A stretch of 64,000 nt of DNA from G965220825 sp965220825 (GCA_965220825.1 OZ244839.1:1488001-1552000), one strand, 5' to 3'; positions 36,736 through 46,566 are shown, counted from the stretch's first letter. Notes: a model not told the origin generated them from the letters alone. Translations and numbers: made by a program.

Positions 36736-38289
36736 ATGGCCTATCGATCGCTTCGGGAGTTCATCGCCCGCCTCGAGCGGGCGGACCGGCTGGTGCGAGT
36801 CTCCGCTCCGGTCTCCCCCCATCTGGAGATGACCGAGATCCAGACCCGCCTGATCGCCGAAGCGGGGCCCGCCGTCCTCTTCGAGAATGTCGTCGGCGAA
36901 GGCGGCGCGCGGTACGACTATCCCGTCCTCGTGAACCTGTTCGGCACCGAAGAGCGAGTCGCCTGGGGGATGAACCGGGAGCCCGCGGAGCTGCGGGCGG
37001 TGGGCGAGATGCTCGCCTTCCTGCGCCAGCCGGAGCCGCCGTCGGGCTGGCGGGAGGCCGTCGAGATGCTGCCTCTCCTGAAGACGGTCGCCGCCATGAA
37101 GCCCAAAACCCTCACGGACGGCCCGGCGCAGGAAATCGTGCTCACAGGCCGCGACATCGATCTCACCCGCCTCCCCGTCCAGACCTGCTGGCCCGGCGAG
37201 CCCGCACCGCTCATCACCTGGCCGCTGGTGGTGACCCGCGGCCCGAGCGGCGCCCGCGAAGACAACTACAATCTCGGCATCTACCGCATGCAGCTCCTGG
37301 AGCGCGACAAGACCCTCATGCGCTGGCTCAAGCACCGGGGCGGCGCCCAGCAGCACCGGCGCTGGTCCGAGGCGAAGCGCGAGCCGCTGCCGGCCGCCGC
37401 GGTGATCGGCGCCGACCCGGGCACCATCCTGGCGGCCGTCACCCCCGTGCCGGACACGCTCTCCGAATACCAGTTCGCGGGCCTCCTGCGGGGCCGGAAG
37501 GCGGAACTGGTGCCGGCAAAGACCGTGCCGCTCAAAATCCCGGCAGAGGCCGAGATCGTGATCGAGGGCCATGTGAGCCTCGACGACTATCGGGACGAAG
37601 GCCCCTATGGCGACCATACGGGCTATTACAACGCGGTCGAGCGATTCCCCGTATTCACCGTCTCCGCCGTCACCATGCGGCGCGACCCGATCTATCTCTC
37701 CACCTATACGGGCCGGCCGCCGGACGAGCCCAGCATTCTCGGCGCGGCGCTCAACGAGGTCTTCATCCCCCTTCTCACCCAGCAGTTCCCCGAGATCGTG
37801 GATTTCTGGCTGCCGCCGGAGGGATGCAGCTACCGCATCGCCGTGGTCTCCATCCGCAAGGCATATGCCGGCCACGCCAAACGGATCATGATGGCCGTCT
37901 GGTCCTATCTTCGGCAGTTCATGTATACGAAATGGGTGATCGTGGTGGACGACGATATCGACGCGCGGGACTGGAAGGACGTGATGTGGGCCGTCTCCAC
38001 CCGCATGGACCCGGCGCGCGACCTCGTGCTCGTCGAGAACACGCCCATCGACTATCTGGATTTCGCGAGCCCTGAGCCGGGGCTCGGCTCCAAGGTGGGC
38101 CTCGATGCGACCACCAAGACCGCACCCGAGACGAAGCGCGAGTGGGGGCGCAAGATTCGCATGGCGGACGATGTGGTGGGGGCCGTCACCGCCCGATGGG
38201 CCGACTACGGCCTCCCGGGCACCGGCAAACCCGTCTGGCGCCGGGGCGAAAGGCCGGCGGATGGGCCGACCGGGCGCGGCAAGGGCTGA
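36736..38289 (+). CDS. ubiD: UbiD-family decarboxylase (3-polyprenyl-4-hydroxybenzoate decarboxylase)
   Basis: This 517-residue prenyl-FMN-dependent decarboxylase acts just after UbiA. ATG 36736 (MAYRSLREFIARLERADRLV) gives the standard N-terminus; an upstream in-frame start would add 21 unusual residues. Family hallmarks are the cofactor/metal-binding NYNLGIYRMQL, the EGPYGDHTGYY loop with the catalytic Glu, and KWVIVVDDDIDARDW. UbiX, which makes the cofactor, is not in the window. It is the second gene of the ubiA-ubiD pair and reads towards the epimerase gene 17 bases downstream. Confidence 0.94.
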   Translation: MAYRSLREFIARLERADRLVRVSAPVSPHLEMTEIQTRLIAEAGPAVLFENVVGEGGARYDYPVLVNLFGTEERVAWGMNREPAELRAVGEMLAFLRQPEPPSGWREAVEMLPLLKTVAAMKPKTLTDGPAQEIVLTGRDIDLTRLPVQTCWPGEPAPLITWPLVVTRGPSGAREDNYNLGIYRMQLLERDKTLMRWLKHRGGAQQHRRWSEAKREPLPAAAVIGADPGTILAAVTPVPDTLSEYQFAGLLRGRKAELVPAKTVPLKIPAEAEIVIEGHVSLDDYRDEGPYGDHTGYYNAVERFPVFTVSAVTMRRDPIYLSTYTGRPPDEPSILGAALNEVFIPLLTQQFPEIVDFWLPPEGCSYRIAVVSIRKAYAGHAKRIMMAVWSYLRQFMYTKWVIVVDDDIDARDWKDVMWAVSTRMDPARDLVLVENTPIDYLDFASPEPGLGSKVGLDATTKTAPETKREWGRKIRMADDVVGAVTARWADYGLPGTGKPVWRRGERPADGPTGRGKG

Positions 38290-38306
38290 AACCGGAGAGA
38301 AGCGAT

Positions 38307-39245
38307 ATGGATCGGAAAACCGCGTTCGTCACCGGCGCATCGGGATTTATCGGCGTCAATCTGGTGAAGCAGCTGCGCGAGGCGGGCTGGTCGGTCGTCG
38401 CCATGCATCGGAAGACCTCCGACCTCGCCTATCTGCGGCGCTTCCCCGCACGTCTGGTGGTGGGCGACATCGGAAGCCCGGAAGACCTTGACCGGGCCAT
38501 GCCCGAAGGCGTCGACGCGGTCTTTCACGTGGCCGGCAATGTGAGCTTCTCCGCCGCGGGCGATGCGGCCCAGACCCATGCCAACGTGGCCGGCACGCAG
38601 GCCATCGTCGCCGCCGCGCGCGCGAAGAATGCGGGGCGCTTTATCCACACCTCCACCGGCGCGGTGTTCGGCCTGCATGACGGCGTCGCCATCGACGAGA
38701 CCGCGCCCTCCAACGCCGACGCGGTGCCCATCAACTATTTCCGCACCAAGAAGGCTGCGGAGGACATCGTGCTCCAGGCGGCGGCCGACGGACTGGACGC
38801 GGTATGCGTGAACCCGGGCAGCGTGGTCGGCCCCTACGACCGGGTCATCTGGGGCCCCTTCGTGCAGGCCATCGCGAGCGGCGCCATGTCCCGGGTGGGC
38901 ACGGGCGGAGGCAGCTTCTGCCATATCGACGAGACCGCGCAGGCCCATATCGCCGCCTATCACCGCGGGCGGCGGGGCGAGCGCTATCTGCTGGCGGGCG
39001 CCGCCGAGAGTTTCGAGACGGTCGGGCGCATCGTGGCCGAGCTCACCGGCGCCGCGCCCCCGGCGCCCTCGGTCGAGCTCGACCCCGACACCTCCCCCGA
39101 GGCCCGCTACATGATGTCGCGGACGCAGATTCTCAACTGCGACAAGGCGATCCGCGAACTCGGCTTCAAGCCCGTGCCCGTCCGCACCATGTTTGCCGAC
39201 CTTTGCGAGTGGATGCGTACCGAAGGCCTGCTCCCCGCTCGCTGA
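38307..39245 (+). CDS. NAD-dependent epimerase/dehydratase family protein (extended SDR)
   Basis: This is a 312-residue extended short-chain dehydrogenase. The Rossmann loop is FVTGASGFIGVNLVKQL (residues 7-23). The catalytic Ser/Thr region is HTSTGAVFG and the Y-x3-K pair is in INYFRTKKAAEDIV. It resembles dihydroflavonol-4-reductase-like enzymes (NPGSVVGPYDRV, GGGSFCHIDETAQAH). It lies 17 bases after ubiD and starts at ATG 38307 with GGAGAGA ahead. The substrate is unknown; the link to ubiquinone suggested by position is unproven. Confidence 0.85.
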   Translation: MDRKTAFVTGASGFIGVNLVKQLREAGWSVVAMHRKTSDLAYLRRFPARLVVGDIGSPEDLDRAMPEGVDAVFHVAGNVSFSAAGDAAQTHANVAGTQAIVAAARAKNAGRFIHTSTGAVFGLHDGVAIDETAPSNADAVPINYFRTKKAAEDIVLQAAADGLDAVCVNPGSVVGPYDRVIWGPFVQAIASGAMSRVGTGGGSFCHIDETAQAHIAAYHRGRRGERYLLAGAAESFETVGRIVAELTGAAPPAPSVELDPDTSPEARYMMSRTQILNCDKAIRELGFKPVPVRTMFADLCEWMRTEGLLPAR

Positions 39246-39472
39246 AGAGCCCCGCCGGCGGCCGGAACCTCCCCGAAGCGCCCCGCACCAACCAGGGCAG
39301 CGGGTGTCCGCGGGTTCAAAGCCGGACCAATCAAGGGTACACTCGATGGGGTCGAGCGATGCCGCCCGCCCGGGCAAGGCCCCGGGTAAGGCATTGCCTC
39401 GCATGCGCTATATCCGATAGGGAGCGCCGCTCTTCGCGATGGGCGGCACGCACGGCCCGGGAACCGACCGCC

Positions 39473-40810
39473 ATGGACGCCGATCCCATCCGCCTGCCGG
39501 CCCGCCTCGTCGAGCGCGCAAAAGCCCGCGGCGCCGACGCGGCCGACGCGGTCTTTCTCCGCGCGGCCTCGGTGGAAGCAGGCTGCCGACTGGGAAAACC
39601 GGAGGAAATCGAGCGCGCCGAAGGGCACGATCTGGGCCTTCGCGTCTTCCTCGGCCGAAAGCAGGCCACGGTCTCCACCACCGACCGGTCCGAGGAGGCG
39701 CTGGACGCGCTTGTTGAGCGTGCGCTCGCCATGGCGCGCGCCGTGCCGGAGGACTCCTATGCCGGCCTCGCCGACCCGGCGGACCTGGCGGATGGCTGGC
39801 CCAGCCTGGACCTCGCCGATCCCGCCGAGCCCACGACCGAAACCCTGATGGCACGCGCCCGGGAGGCGGAGGACGCCGCCCGGTCGGTCCAGGGCGTCAC
39901 CAACTCGGAAGGTGCGGGCGCGGGCTGGGGCCGAACGCTCGCCGCCCTCGTCTCCAGCACCGGCTTTTCCGGCAGCTACGAGACGAGCCGGTTTTCCGTC
40001 GGCGCCGCCGTTCTCGCGGGCGAAGGCACGGCGATGGAGCGCGACTGGGAAGGCGTCTCCGCCACCCACGACGCGGATCTCGAGGACGCAGCGGCCGTCG
40101 GGCGCCGCGCGGGCGAGCGCGCGGTCCGCCGGCTGGGCGCGCGCAAGGCGCGCTCGGGCCAGGTGCCCATCATTTACGACCCGCGCGTGGCCGGCGGGTT
40201 GATTCGCCATCTTGCGAACGCCATATCAGGTGCCGCCGTCGCCCGCGGCACGAGTTTTCTCAAGGACTCCTTGAACGCGCCGTTGTTCTCCGCCGGAATC
40301 CGGGTCGTGGACGATCCCCATCGCGCCCGGGGCTTGCGCTCCCGACCGTTCGACGGCGAAGGCGTCGCCACCGAGCGGCGGGAGATCGTCTCCGACGGCA
40401 CGCTCCAAAGCTGGCTGCTGGACGCCCGCTCGGCACGCCAACTGGGTCTCGCGACCACGGGCCACGCCGCGCGCGGCGCCGGCGGCCCGCCCTCGCCCTC
40501 GGCCTCGAACCTCTATCTCGCTCCAGGCGACGACAGCGCGAAGGCGCTCCTTGCCGGTGTCGAGAACGGTTTCTACGTCACCGAGCTGATCGGCATGGGG
40601 GTCAACGGGGTCACGGGCGATTACAGCCGGGGCGCGGCGGGGTTCTGGATCGAGCGGGGCGAGATCGCCTATCCGGTGAACGAAGTCACCGTCGCCGGCA
40701 ACCTCAAGGACATGTACCGCCAGCTCGCACCGGCCGACGACCTGACCTTCCGCTACGGGATCGACAGCCCGACCGTCCGCGTCGACGGCATGACCGTGGC
40801 CGGGCGATGA
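39473..40810 (+). CDS. pmbA: TldE/PmbA family protein (metalloprotease-related subunit)
   Basis: This is a 445-residue PmbA (TldE) protein, the partner of the TldD metalloprotease that trims peptides such as microcin precursors and degrades antitoxins. It lacks the TldD HExxxH motif, as expected for TldE. Typical segments are VSTTDRSEEALDALVERALA, DPRVAGGLIRHLANAISG, LATTGHAARG and VNGVTGDYSRGAAGFWIE. ATG 39473 is the start giving the family N-terminus; the long upstream frame overlaps the epimerase gene and is disregarded. No tldD is seen. In Alphaproteobacteria pmbA commonly heads the lipid A gene block, as here. Confidence 0.9.
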   Translation: MDADPIRLPARLVERAKARGADAADAVFLRAASVEAGCRLGKPEEIERAEGHDLGLRVFLGRKQATVSTTDRSEEALDALVERALAMARAVPEDSYAGLADPADLADGWPSLDLADPAEPTTETLMARAREAEDAARSVQGVTNSEGAGAGWGRTLAALVSSTGFSGSYETSRFSVGAAVLAGEGTAMERDWEGVSATHDADLEDAAAVGRRAGERAVRRLGARKARSGQVPIIYDPRVAGGLIRHLANAISGAAVARGTSFLKDSLNAPLFSAGIRVVDDPHRARGLRSRPFDGEGVATERREIVSDGTLQSWLLDARSARQLGLATTGHAARGAGGPPSPSASNLYLAPGDDSAKALLAGVENGFYVTELIGMGVNGVTGDYSRGAAGFWIERGEIAYPVNEVTVAGNLKDMYRQLAPADDLTFRYGIDSPTVRVDGMTVAGR

Positions 40811-40822
40811 ACGGGCAGGCCG

Positions 40823-42613
40823 ATGGAATCGCCTGACGGCACGCCGCCCGCGCTTTCGACGCGCGTGCTGCTGGCGCGCCTCGTGCGCGACCATGTGCGC
40901 CCCTACACCGGGCGTCTCGTCCTTGCGGGCCTCTGCATGGCGGCGGCGGCCGGGGCGACCGCCGCTCTCGCCTACCTGATGGAGCCGGTGCTGGACCAGG
41001 TCTTCATCGAAAAAGACCGCGAGATGCTCATCCTGATCCCCATTGCCGTCCTGATCGTCACCGGGATCAAGGGTGCCGCCACCTACGGCCAGGCGGTGCT
41101 GATGGCCTTTGTGGGCCAGCGCATCATCGCCGACTTCCAGAGCCGGGTCTTCGCCCACATTCTCCGCTTCGACCTCTCCTTCTTCCAGAACACCGCATCG
41201 GGCAAGCTGGTCTCGCGGCTGACCAACGACATCAATCTGTTGCGCAACGCCGTCTCCAACGCGCTGACCAGCATGGTCAAGGATTCGCTCACCCTGATCT
41301 TTCTGGTGGCCGTCATGTTCGAGAAGAACTGGACGCTCGCGCTTATCGCGGTGGTGGTCTTTCCGGCGGCGGTCTATCCCATCGTCAAGATCGGGCGCCG
41401 CATGCGGAAGGCCTCCACCCGGGCACTCGACGAGCTCGGACGCTTCACCGCCCGGCTCAACGAGGCCTTCCAGGGCGCGCGCCACGTCAAGGCCTATGGC
41501 AGGGAGCGCTTCGAGGCCGAGCGCACGGACCGCCTCATCGACAGCGTGTTCCGCCTCGTCTTCAAGGCGATGCGGACGCGCGCGGCCGCCTCCCCCATCA
41601 TGGAAACCCTGGGCGGCATCTTCATCGCCTGCATTATCCTGTATGGCGGCTGGCAGGTGATCGAGGGCGCGCTGACCCCGGGGGCCTTCTTCGCCTTCAT
41701 CACCGCCATGCTGCTCGCCTACCAGCCGCTCAAGGCGCTGGCGAACCTCAACGCCTCCCTCCAGGAAGGGCTCGCGGCCAGCCAGCGCGTGTTCGACATT
41801 CTGGACCTCGCCCCCCGCATAACCGACGCGCCGGGCGCGGCGCCGCTGCGCGTCTCGGGCGGCGCCATTACGCTGCGGGATGTCCGCTTCTCATACCGGG
41901 CGGACGCGCCGGCGCTCCGCGACGTCTCCATCGATATTCCCGCCGGCAGGACCGTGGCGCTGGTGGGGCCGTCGGGCGCCGGCAAGTCGACGGTGTTGAA
42001 CCTTATCCCCCGCTTCTACGACGTGGACCAGGGCGCCGTGACCATCGACGGCGTGGACGTGCGCGATGCCACCGTGCCCAGCGTGCGGGACGCGGTCGCG
42101 CTGGTCAGCCAGGAGACGGTGCTCTTCGACGATACCATCCGCGCCAACATCGCCTACGGACGGGACGGCGCCACCGACGAGGAGATCGCCGCCGCGGCCC
42201 GGGCCGGCGGCGCCGAGGGCTTCATCGCCGCGCTGCCGGAAGGCTACGAGACGGTCATCGGCGAGCATGGCGTCAAGCTCTCCGGCGGTCAGCGGCAGCG
42301 CCTCTCCATCGCCCGCGCCATGCTGAAGGACGCGCCGATCCTGCTGCTGGACGAGGCCACCAGTGCGCTGGACACCGAATCCGAGCGCAAGGTACAGGAG
42401 GCGTTGGGCACGCTGATGCGCGGGCGGACGACCGTGGTCATCGCGCACCGGCTTTCCACCATAAGGAGTGCGGACCGCATCTACGTGCTGGACGGCGGCC
42501 GGGTCGTCGAATCAGGCACCCATGGCTCCCTGCTGGCGGCGGGCGGCCTCTATGCGCGGCTTCACGCGACCCACTTCGCGGACGACGAGGCCGGCAGACA
42601 GGCCGCCGAATAG
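40823..42613 (+). CDS. msbA: Lipid A export ABC transporter (MsbA-like)
   Basis: This is a 596-residue half-transporter. Six membrane segments fall in residues 1-330. The nucleotide-binding domain has Walker A VGPSGAGKSTVLNL (near residue 380), signature KLSGGQRQRLSIARAML (near 482), Walker B ILLLDEATSALD and switch VIAHRLSTI. The N-terminal membrane domain resembles MsbA (FDLSFFQNTASGKLVSRLTND). Its place between pmbA and acyltransferase/Kdo genes supports a role in flipping lipid A core across the inner membrane as a homodimer. It starts 13 bases after pmbA. Confidence 0.9.
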   Translation: MESPDGTPPALSTRVLLARLVRDHVRPYTGRLVLAGLCMAAAAGATAALAYLMEPVLDQVFIEKDREMLILIPIAVLIVTGIKGAATYGQAVLMAFVGQRIIADFQSRVFAHILRFDLSFFQNTASGKLVSRLTNDINLLRNAVSNALTSMVKDSLTLIFLVAVMFEKNWTLALIAVVVFPAAVYPIVKIGRRMRKASTRALDELGRFTARLNEAFQGARHVKAYGRERFEAERTDRLIDSVFRLVFKAMRTRAAASPIMETLGGIFIACIILYGGWQVIEGALTPGAFFAFITAMLLAYQPLKALANLNASLQEGLAASQRVFDILDLAPRITDAPGAAPLRVSGGAITLRDVRFSYRADAPALRDVSIDIPAGRTVALVGPSGAGKSTVLNLIPRFYDVDQGAVTIDGVDVRDATVPSVRDAVALVSQETVLFDDTIRANIAYGRDGATDEEIAAAARAGGAEGFIAALPEGYETVIGEHGVKLSGGQRQRLSIARAMLKDAPILLLDEATSALDTESERKVQEALGTLMRGRTTVVIAHRLSTIRSADRIYVLDGGRVVESGTHGSLLAAGGLYARLHATHFADDEAGRQAAE

Positions 42614-42615
42614 CG

Positions 42616-43317
42616 ATGAAGCTCACCAAACGGGTGTTGCGGAACCGGCTCTCCGTCGCCGCGCTCTGTTGGGTCTTTGCGCGCTATGTCGCCTTCGTCC
42701 ACGCGACCACGCGCTGGGAGGTAAAAGGCCGCGAGGACGCGAACGCGCTGATCCGCGCCAACCGGCCGTTCATTGCCGCCTTCTGGCACAACCGGCTGAT
42801 GATGGCGCCCTGGGGCTGGCGCGAAAAGGCGACCATGCATGTCATGATCTCGCGTCACCGGGACGGCGAGGCCATCGCGCGCGCGGCACGCCATATGGGA
42901 ATCAAGGCGATCCGGGGTTCGGGCACGCGGGGCGGGGCGGCGGCGGCGCGCGGGGCGCTCCGTGTGTTGCAGGCGGGCGGCTATGTCGGAATCACGCCGG
43001 ACGGCCCCCGCGGCCCCCGCATGCGGGTCCAGCCGGGGATTATCGCCCTTGCCCGCATGTCCGGTGCGCCGATCCTGCCGATCACTTATGCGGTCTCGCG
43101 GCGGGCGCTCGCCGGGAGCTGGGACCGCTTCGTGATCGCAAAACCCTTCGGCCGCGGGGTCTATCTCTGGGGCGCGGCGCTCCATGTCGAGCGGAACGCG
43201 GACGATGCGGCGCTGGAGGACGCCCGCGCAACGCTCGAGGCCCGGCTCAACGCGCTTACGGCCGAAGCCGACCGCATGATGGGCGCGGAGCCCATAGAGC
43301 CGGCCCCGATCCGATGA
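42616..43317 (+). CDS. DUF374 lysophospholipid acyltransferase family protein
   Basis: This is a 233-residue protein of the DUF374 branch of LPLAT acyltransferases. FIAAFWHNRLMMAPWGW holds the motif I histidine, and GITPDGPRGPRMRVQPG is the conserved substrate-binding stretch of this family. It starts 2 bases after the ABC transporter stop and overlaps waaA by 4 bases, so it belongs to the lipid A operon. It probably acylates a lipid A or phospholipid precursor at the inner membrane. The acyl substrate is unknown. Confidence 0.85.
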   Translation: MKLTKRVLRNRLSVAALCWVFARYVAFVHATTRWEVKGREDANALIRANRPFIAAFWHNRLMMAPWGWREKATMHVMISRHRDGEAIARAARHMGIKAIRGSGTRGGAAAARGALRVLQAGGYVGITPDGPRGPRMRVQPGIIALARMSGAPILPITYAVSRRALAGSWDRFVIAKPFGRGVYLWGAALHVERNADDAALEDARATLEARLNALTAEADRMMGAEPIEPAPIR

Positions 43318-44642
43318 TCGGCGCCCTGGTCACGCCCACCGGGTACCGGGCCGCGGGCGTCCTGGCCGCACCGCTGGTGCGCGCCTGGCTGCTGAGCCGC
43401 CTCCGCGCAGGCAAGGAGGACCACGCGCGCTTCGGCGAACGGCTGGGTCGCGCGAGTCTGCCGCGGCCCGAGGGCCGACTGGTCTGGATGCACGGCGCGA
43501 GTGTCGGCGAAGGCCTTTCGCTCGAGCCCCTGATCGCGCGCCTCGGCGCGGTAAGGCCCGCGCTTCAGGTGCTGGTCACCACGGGCACTGTGACATCGGC
43601 GCGTCTCCTCGGCACGCGCCTTCCGGCCTACGCGCCCCACCAGTTCGCGCCCATCGACCGCCGGCCCGCAGTGCGCCGCTTCCTCGGCCATTGGCGGCCC
43701 GACCTGGCTCTTTGGGTCGAGTCCGAACTCTGGCCCAACATGATCCTTGAAACCGCGGCCCGCGGCGTGCCCATGCTGCTGCTCAACGGGCGCATGTCCG
43801 CCCGCTCCGCCGCCCGCTGGCGGCGCCTGCCCCGCCTCGCCGGGCCCGTGCTCGCAAGCTTCCGCCATGTGCTGGCACAAACCGAGACAGACGCGGCGCG
43901 CTTCCGCGCCCTGGGTGCGGAACGGGTCTCCGTGCGCGGCAATCTGAAGAACGACGCGCCCCCTCTCGACGCGGACGAAGGCGCCGTCGCGGACCTTCGG
44001 CGCCGGATCGGCGGTCGCGCCTGCTGGATCGCGGCAAGCACCCACGCGGGCGAAGAGGAAGCCGTGGCCGAGGCTCATCTGCGGCTCCGAGAGACGTTCC
44101 CCTACCTGCTGACCGTCCTTGCACCCCGACACCCGGAGCGCGCCGGCCAAATCGCCCGCCTGCTTGCGGAGCGCGGCCTCGCCGTCGCGCGGCGGTCGGA
44201 GAACGCGCCTATCGAGCCGGCGACGGCCGTCTATCTCGCGGATACGCTGGGCGAACTCGGCCTCGTCTACCGTATCGCCGAAATCGCCTTCGTCGGCGGC
44301 TCCCTCGCGCCGCATGGCGGCCACAACCCGCTGGAGCCCGCGCGCCTCGGCTGCGCCGTGCTCGCCGGGCCCTCCATGGAGAACTTCTCGGAAGCCCGCG
44401 ATGCGCTGCGGCGCGCGGACGCACTCGGCGAGACATCCTCGGCAGCCGATATCGCGAGCCGCGTGGGCGCCTTGCTGGGGGACGAGACCGCCCGCCGCCG
44501 GATGCAGGATGCAGCGGCCGCTGCCGCGCGCTCTCTTGCCGGTGCCACTGCGGAAACCCTCAAGCTGATCGACGAGGCGCTCGGCCCGGAACCGCCGTGC
44601 CAGGCCTCCCGCGATGCGCGCGCCGGCGTTCTGGTCCGCTGA
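43314..44642 (+). CDS. waaA: 3-deoxy-D-manno-octulosonic acid (Kdo) transferase
   Basis: This is a 442-residue GT30 enzyme that adds Kdo to lipid IVA. The N-terminal Kdo-transferase domain has GRLVWMHGASVGEGLSLEPL, where the E of GASVGE is the catalytic base, VLVTTGTVTSARLL, and LWVESELWPNMIL. The C-terminal GT-B part has AASTHAGEEE, VLAPRHPERAGQIA and GGSLAPHGGHNPLEPA. It starts at ATG 43314, overlapping the previous gene (ATGA), and itself overlaps lpxK by 29 bases, pointing to tight translational coupling. The N-terminal membrane anchor is short. Confidence 0.95.
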   Translation: MIGALVTPTGYRAAGVLAAPLVRAWLLSRLRAGKEDHARFGERLGRASLPRPEGRLVWMHGASVGEGLSLEPLIARLGAVRPALQVLVTTGTVTSARLLGTRLPAYAPHQFAPIDRRPAVRRFLGHWRPDLALWVESELWPNMILETAARGVPMLLLNGRMSARSAARWRRLPRLAGPVLASFRHVLAQTETDAARFRALGAERVSVRGNLKNDAPPLDADEGAVADLRRRIGGRACWIAASTHAGEEEAVAEAHLRLRETFPYLLTVLAPRHPERAGQIARLLAERGLAVARRSENAPIEPATAVYLADTLGELGLVYRIAEIAFVGGSLAPHGGHNPLEPARLGCAVLAGPSMENFSEARDALRRADALGETSSAADIASRVGALLGDETARRRMQDAAAAAARSLAGATAETLKLIDEALGPEPPCQASRDARAGVLVR

Positions 44643-45606
44643 GCGCGGCGGGCCGGCCGCCGCGGCACTTGCGCCGCTGGCCGCCGCGTTCGACCTCGCA
44701 TCCCAGGCCCGTCGCGGACTCGCGCGGCCCCGGCCGGCGCCCCTTCCGGTGGTCTGCGTCGGCAATTTCACCCTCGGCGGTGGCGGCAAGACGCCGACGG
44801 CGCTCGCACTCGCCCGCCTGCTGCGCCAGGAAGGGCTCGCCCCGCATCTCCTCACCCGGGGCTATGGCGGCCGCGTGCACGGGCCTCTCGCCGTGGATCC
44901 GGCCCGCCACGACGCCCGAACGGTCGGTGACGAAGCCCTTCTGCTCGCAAGCCAGGCGCCGACCTGGGTTTCGCGAAACCGACCGGCCGGCGCGGCTGCG
45001 GCGTCCGAAGCCGGGGCCGACCTGGTCGTCATGGACGACGGGCTGCAGAACCCCGGCCTCGCCAAAGACCTGTCGCTCTGCGTCATGGACGGCGGCTTCG
45101 GCTTCGGCAACGGCCGTCTGTTCCCGGCCGGGCCGCTGCGCGAGGCACCCGCCCGCGGGCTGCGCCGCGTCGACGCGCTGGTTCTCGTAGGGCCGGACCG
45201 CCATGGCGCACTGCAATCCCTCAGGCTCGGGCGGCGGCCGGTCCTCGAGGCGGAGCTGGTGCCGGGACCCGAGGCCGGCGCTCTGCGCGGGCGCGCCGCG
45301 GTCGCCTTCGCAGGCATCTGCCGGCCCGGCAAGTTCTTCGAGACTCTCGAGGGGATCGGCTGCGAGGTGGTCGCGCGGCACCCCTTCGCCGACCATCACC
45401 GCTACAGTCCGGACGAGATCATGACCCTGGTCGAGGAGGCGGACGCCAAAACCGCACTGCCGGTGACCACGGAAAAGGATTTCGTCCGCCTGCCGGAAGA
45501 GGCGAAACCCATGGTGCGGACGCTCTCCGTAACCCTGGAATGGCGCGATCCTGCGGGAATCAGGGCGCTCCTCGCCCCGCTGGTGGAGCGCTGCCACGGT
45601 GGCTGA
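44614..45606 (+). CDS. lpxK: Tetraacyldisaccharide 4'-kinase
   Basis: This 330-residue LpxK phosphorylates the 4' position of the lipid A disaccharide. The Walker A-like loop is VGNFTLGGGGKTPTALALA (near residues 49-67), followed by LLTRGYGGRVHGP and the DD motif in LVVMDDGLQNPGLAKDLSL. The late TEKDFVRLP segment is also typical. It starts inside the waaA gene (29-base overlap) and overlaps the lpxL-like gene by 8 bases, so it is part of one compact operon acting at the inner membrane surface. Confidence 0.94.
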   Translation: MRAPAFWSAERGGPAAAALAPLAAAFDLASQARRGLARPRPAPLPVVCVGNFTLGGGGKTPTALALARLLRQEGLAPHLLTRGYGGRVHGPLAVDPARHDARTVGDEALLLASQAPTWVSRNRPAGAAAASEAGADLVVMDDGLQNPGLAKDLSLCVMDGGFGFGNGRLFPAGPLREAPARGLRRVDALVLVGPDRHGALQSLRLGRRPVLEAELVPGPEAGALRGRAAVAFAGICRPGKFFETLEGIGCEVVARHPFADHHRYSPDEIMTLVEEADAKTALPVTTEKDFVRLPEEAKPMVRTLSVTLEWRDPAGIRALLAPLVERCHGG

Positions 45607-46489
45607 CCGCTGGACCCGCCGCCTGCGCCACGGCGCCGAAGGAGCACTGGCTCGGGGCGCCTTCGCGCTGCTGGGCGCGCTGCCGGTGAGCTGGGCGTCG
45701 GCGGTGGGCGGCGCGCTCGGCGGCCTGCTCGGCCCGCTGCTCCCGGTCCATCGCCGCGGCGTGGACAACATGGCCCGCGCCCTGCCCGATCTTTCTCCCG
45801 CCGACATCCGGCGCCATACGCGGCGCATGTGGGTTCATCTGGGCCGCGTCGTCGCGGAATATCCCCATCTGAGCCGGTTTTCCTTCGACGGGGCGGACGG
45901 GCGGATCGAGCTCGTGGGGCGCGACCATCTGGAGGAAGCCGGACGATCCGAAAAGGGGGGCATTTTCTTTTCCGGCCATATCGGAAACTGGGAGCTGGGC
46001 GCGCTGGCGCCGGAACGGGCGGGCATTCCCGTTGCGGCGGTCTACCGGGCGCCCAACAACCCGGTCGTCGACCGGCTGATCCGCCGCACCCGGCGCGGAA
46101 TCGCGCGCTATTCGATCCCCAAGGGGCGGGACGGCGTGCGCGAAATGGTGAACCGGCTAAAGGCGGGTACCCACCTCGCGCTTCTGGTAGACCAGAAACT
46201 CGGCAGCGGCATCCCCGTCCCCTTCTTTGGCCGCGATGCCATGACGGCGCCCGCGATCGCGTCTCTCGCACTGAAATATGACTGCCCCTTGTGGCCGATC
46301 CGGGTGGAGCGGCTGGGGGGCGCCCGTTTTCGCATCACCGTCTTTCCCCGGCTTGCGATACCCGCCGGCGGTACACGGGAGGAACGGGTTCTCGCGATCA
46401 TGACCGACGTCAACCGCACCCTGGAGGGCTGGATCCGCGACCGCCCGGAGCAGTGGCTCTGGCTCCACCGCCGCTGGCCCACTGCCTGA
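45599..46489 (+). CDS. Lipid A biosynthesis lauroyl/late acyltransferase (LpxL/HtrB-like)
   Basis: This is a 296-residue LpxL-family acyltransferase starting at GTG 45599, overlapping the lpxK stop by 8 bases. The catalytic H-x4-E is in FFSGHIGNWELGALAP. Family stretches include VYRAPNNPVVDRLI, IPKGRDGVREMVNRLKAG and LLVDQKLGSGIPVPFFGRDA. The C-terminus EQWLWLHRRWP is typical. One N-terminal hydrophobic segment anchors it in the inner membrane. It would add a secondary acyl chain to Kdo2-lipid A. Whether it is LpxL or a paralogue cannot be told. Confidence 0.92.
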   Translation: MADRWTRRLRHGAEGALARGAFALLGALPVSWASAVGGALGGLLGPLLPVHRRGVDNMARALPDLSPADIRRHTRRMWVHLGRVVAEYPHLSRFSFDGADGRIELVGRDHLEEAGRSEKGGIFFSGHIGNWELGALAPERAGIPVAAVYRAPNNPVVDRLIRRTRRGIARYSIPKGRDGVREMVNRLKAGTHLALLVDQKLGSGIPVPFFGRDAMTAPAIASLALKYDCPLWPIRVERLGGARFRITVFPRLAIPAGGTREERVLAIMTDVNRTLEGWIRDRPEQWLWLHRRWPTA

Positions 46490-46543
46490 AACCCGCCTTC
46501 GCCTCTCGCGCCCCCGGCCTCCCGAAGCGACGTTTTTCTTGTA

Positions 46544-46566
46544 GGTGCGCGGGTCTCCAGGCCCGC
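46544..46566. repeat. Half copy of the dispersed palindrome (left arm)
   Basis: GGTGCGCGGGTCTCCAGGCC, then CGC, matches the left arm of the full copies exactly, but no right arm follows. It lies in the 229-base gap between the lpxL-like gene and the FAD-dependent dehydrogenase; the rest of that gap shows nothing convincing. Confidence 0.85.

Noticed and set aside
36166..37875. Minus-strand frame (569 codons) across ubiA/ubiD
   Set aside because: Shadow of two well-supported genes; composition is antisense-like.
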